Of a stretch of 64,000 nt of DNA, positions 63,568 through 64,000 are shown piece after piece. This stretch comes from Paenibacillus polymyxa (lineage in GTDB: Bacteria; Bacillota; Bacilli; Paenibacillales; Paenibacillaceae). The DNA lies in NCBI RefSeq assembly GCF_018614975.1, contig NZ_JAGGNR010000029.1, forward strand, positions 1 through 64,000. Direction: 5' to 3'. The position numbers and the translations under genes are program-made. The first letter of the stretch is position 1; each line of letters opens with the position of its first letter. Below the pieces are notes generated by a model. It saw nothing but the letters and a program-made list of their open reading frames with translations. It was not told the DNA's origin and searched no databases.

Positions 63568-63888
63568 TTATCTTACCAATTTATTGAAATCTGTCCATTT
63601 GCTCAGGCCGCCTGTCATATTTACTACCTCATATCCCTTCTCATTAAGAAGCTCACAGGCAAGACCGCTCCTGTTGCCGCTTCGGCACATGATAATGATC
63701 TTCTGAGCCGAATCAAGTTCAGAGTATCGCTGAATAATTTCTCCTAACGGAATATGAGTCGCTCCTTCTACATGTCCTTCCACCCACTCAGCGGATTCAC
63801 GGACATCAAGCATGATAAGATCCTTGCTGTGTCTCAGCTGTTCGGCTACTTCTTGCGGGGTAATTTCTTTTTGAACTTTAAACGCCAT
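63568..63888 (-). CDS. rhodanese-like sulfurtransferase, single domain
   Basis: A 106-residue soluble rhodanese: ITPQEVAEQLRHSKDLIMLD, VRESAEWVEGHVEGATHIPL, and the active loop IIMCRSGNRSGLACELL with the catalytic cysteine. MTGGLSKW follows. The domain is complete and starts the three-rhodanese run. Such proteins carry persulfide sulfur, for example in sulfide detoxification. GGAGAGG lies shortly before the ATG. Confidence 0.9.
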   Translation of the reverse strand: MAFKVQKEITPQEVAEQLRHSKDLIMLDVRESAEWVEGHVEGATHIPLGEIIQRYSELDSAQKIIIMCRSGNRSGLACELLNEKGYEVVNMTGGLSKWTDFNKLVR

Positions 63889-63942
63889 AGGTATCCTCTC
63901 CTATTTATATAAAATTAATGATTTAAATTCTTCCTGAGACTT

Positions 63943-63999
63943 TTAATCTGCTGTTTTCTTATGTTTCTTATTCTGTACTTGTTTAAGCTTCTTACTACA
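63943..63999 (-). CDS. lysine-rich C-terminal tail of a gene entering from the right edge
   Basis: A minus-strand frame enters from the right edge, reads SKKLKQVQNKKHKKTAD and stops at 63943. If real, it is the 3' end of the gene upstream of the rhodaneses. The visible part is too short to identify. Confidence 0.35.
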   Translation of the reverse strand, partial: CSKKLKQVQNKKHKKTAD

Positions 64000-64000
64000 T

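Overview
The window looks like a chromosomal segment of a Paenibacillus-type Firmicute. Purine-rich Shine-Dalgarno sequences with some GTG/TTG starts, a YolD/UvrX cassette with LexA/DinR-type boxes, a BglG/LicT-type antiterminator leader, a YdhK lipoprotein, a XerS-like recombinase and CPBP/PadR and rhodanese genes all fit. The species assignment is inference from gene content only.

Layout. (1) 1-4.2 kb: conserved chromosome. The tail of one ABC half-transporter, a second half-transporter and a siderophore-type binding lipoprotein form an operon, followed by a small membrane protein and an RDD protein, each with a clear terminator. (2) 4.2-26 kb: a large mobile island. It opens with a transposon-end-like sequence, a tandem ~31-bp repeat array and a XerS-like tyrosine recombinase. 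Next come DUF3800, ImmA/IrrE and a frameshifted HExxH peptidase gene. Then a five-gene minus-strand operon (XRE regulator, membrane protein, nuclease-STAND ATPase, 1179-aa nuclease-like helical protein, HNH nuclease) stands opposite a DGQHR/DndB-like gene, followed by a Tn7-like tnsA-tnsB-tnsC-tniQ operon. (3) 26-33.7 kb: a graveyard of truncated or chimeric chromosomal genes (MarR, radical SAM, EamA::AsnB, RdgB/HAM1, SgrR, a group II intron RT) around an intact SOS-type uvrX-yolD operon and two tiny genes, closed by an IS1182-family element. (4) 33.7-41 kb: a Gabija-type GajA/GajB module with an upstream partner gene and a downstream membrane protein gene that an IS630 insertion has separated from it. 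(5) 41-53.2 kb: several same-orientation copies of one transposon right end, interspersed with a truncated bgl PTS gene that keeps its antiterminator leader, a LodA/LodB quinoprotein oxidase pair, an RRE/radical SAM/prolyl-hydroxylase operon, and IS3, IS30 and IS630 remnants. (6) 53.2-64 kb: chromosome-like again, with an alpha/beta hydrolase, two CPBP proteases, a PadR regulator, a two-component pair whose kinase is frameshifted, decayed fragments, DUF302 and three rhodaneses.

How it fits together. Between about 4.2 and 52.5 kb the DNA reads as an accretion hotspot, where DDE transposons of the TnsB/IstA type have inserted repeatedly and left same-orientation ends. The cargo is mainly genome defence (the STAND-nuclease operon, Gabija, DUF3800, possibly the peptidase genes) plus one unusual enzyme cluster. 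The best candidates for something undescribed are the XRE/TM/STAND-nuclease/large nuclease/HNH operon with its divergent DGQHR gene, and the RRE-radical SAM-hydroxylase genes next to the LodA/LodB oxidase. Family calls rest on motifs read by eye; no database search was run.
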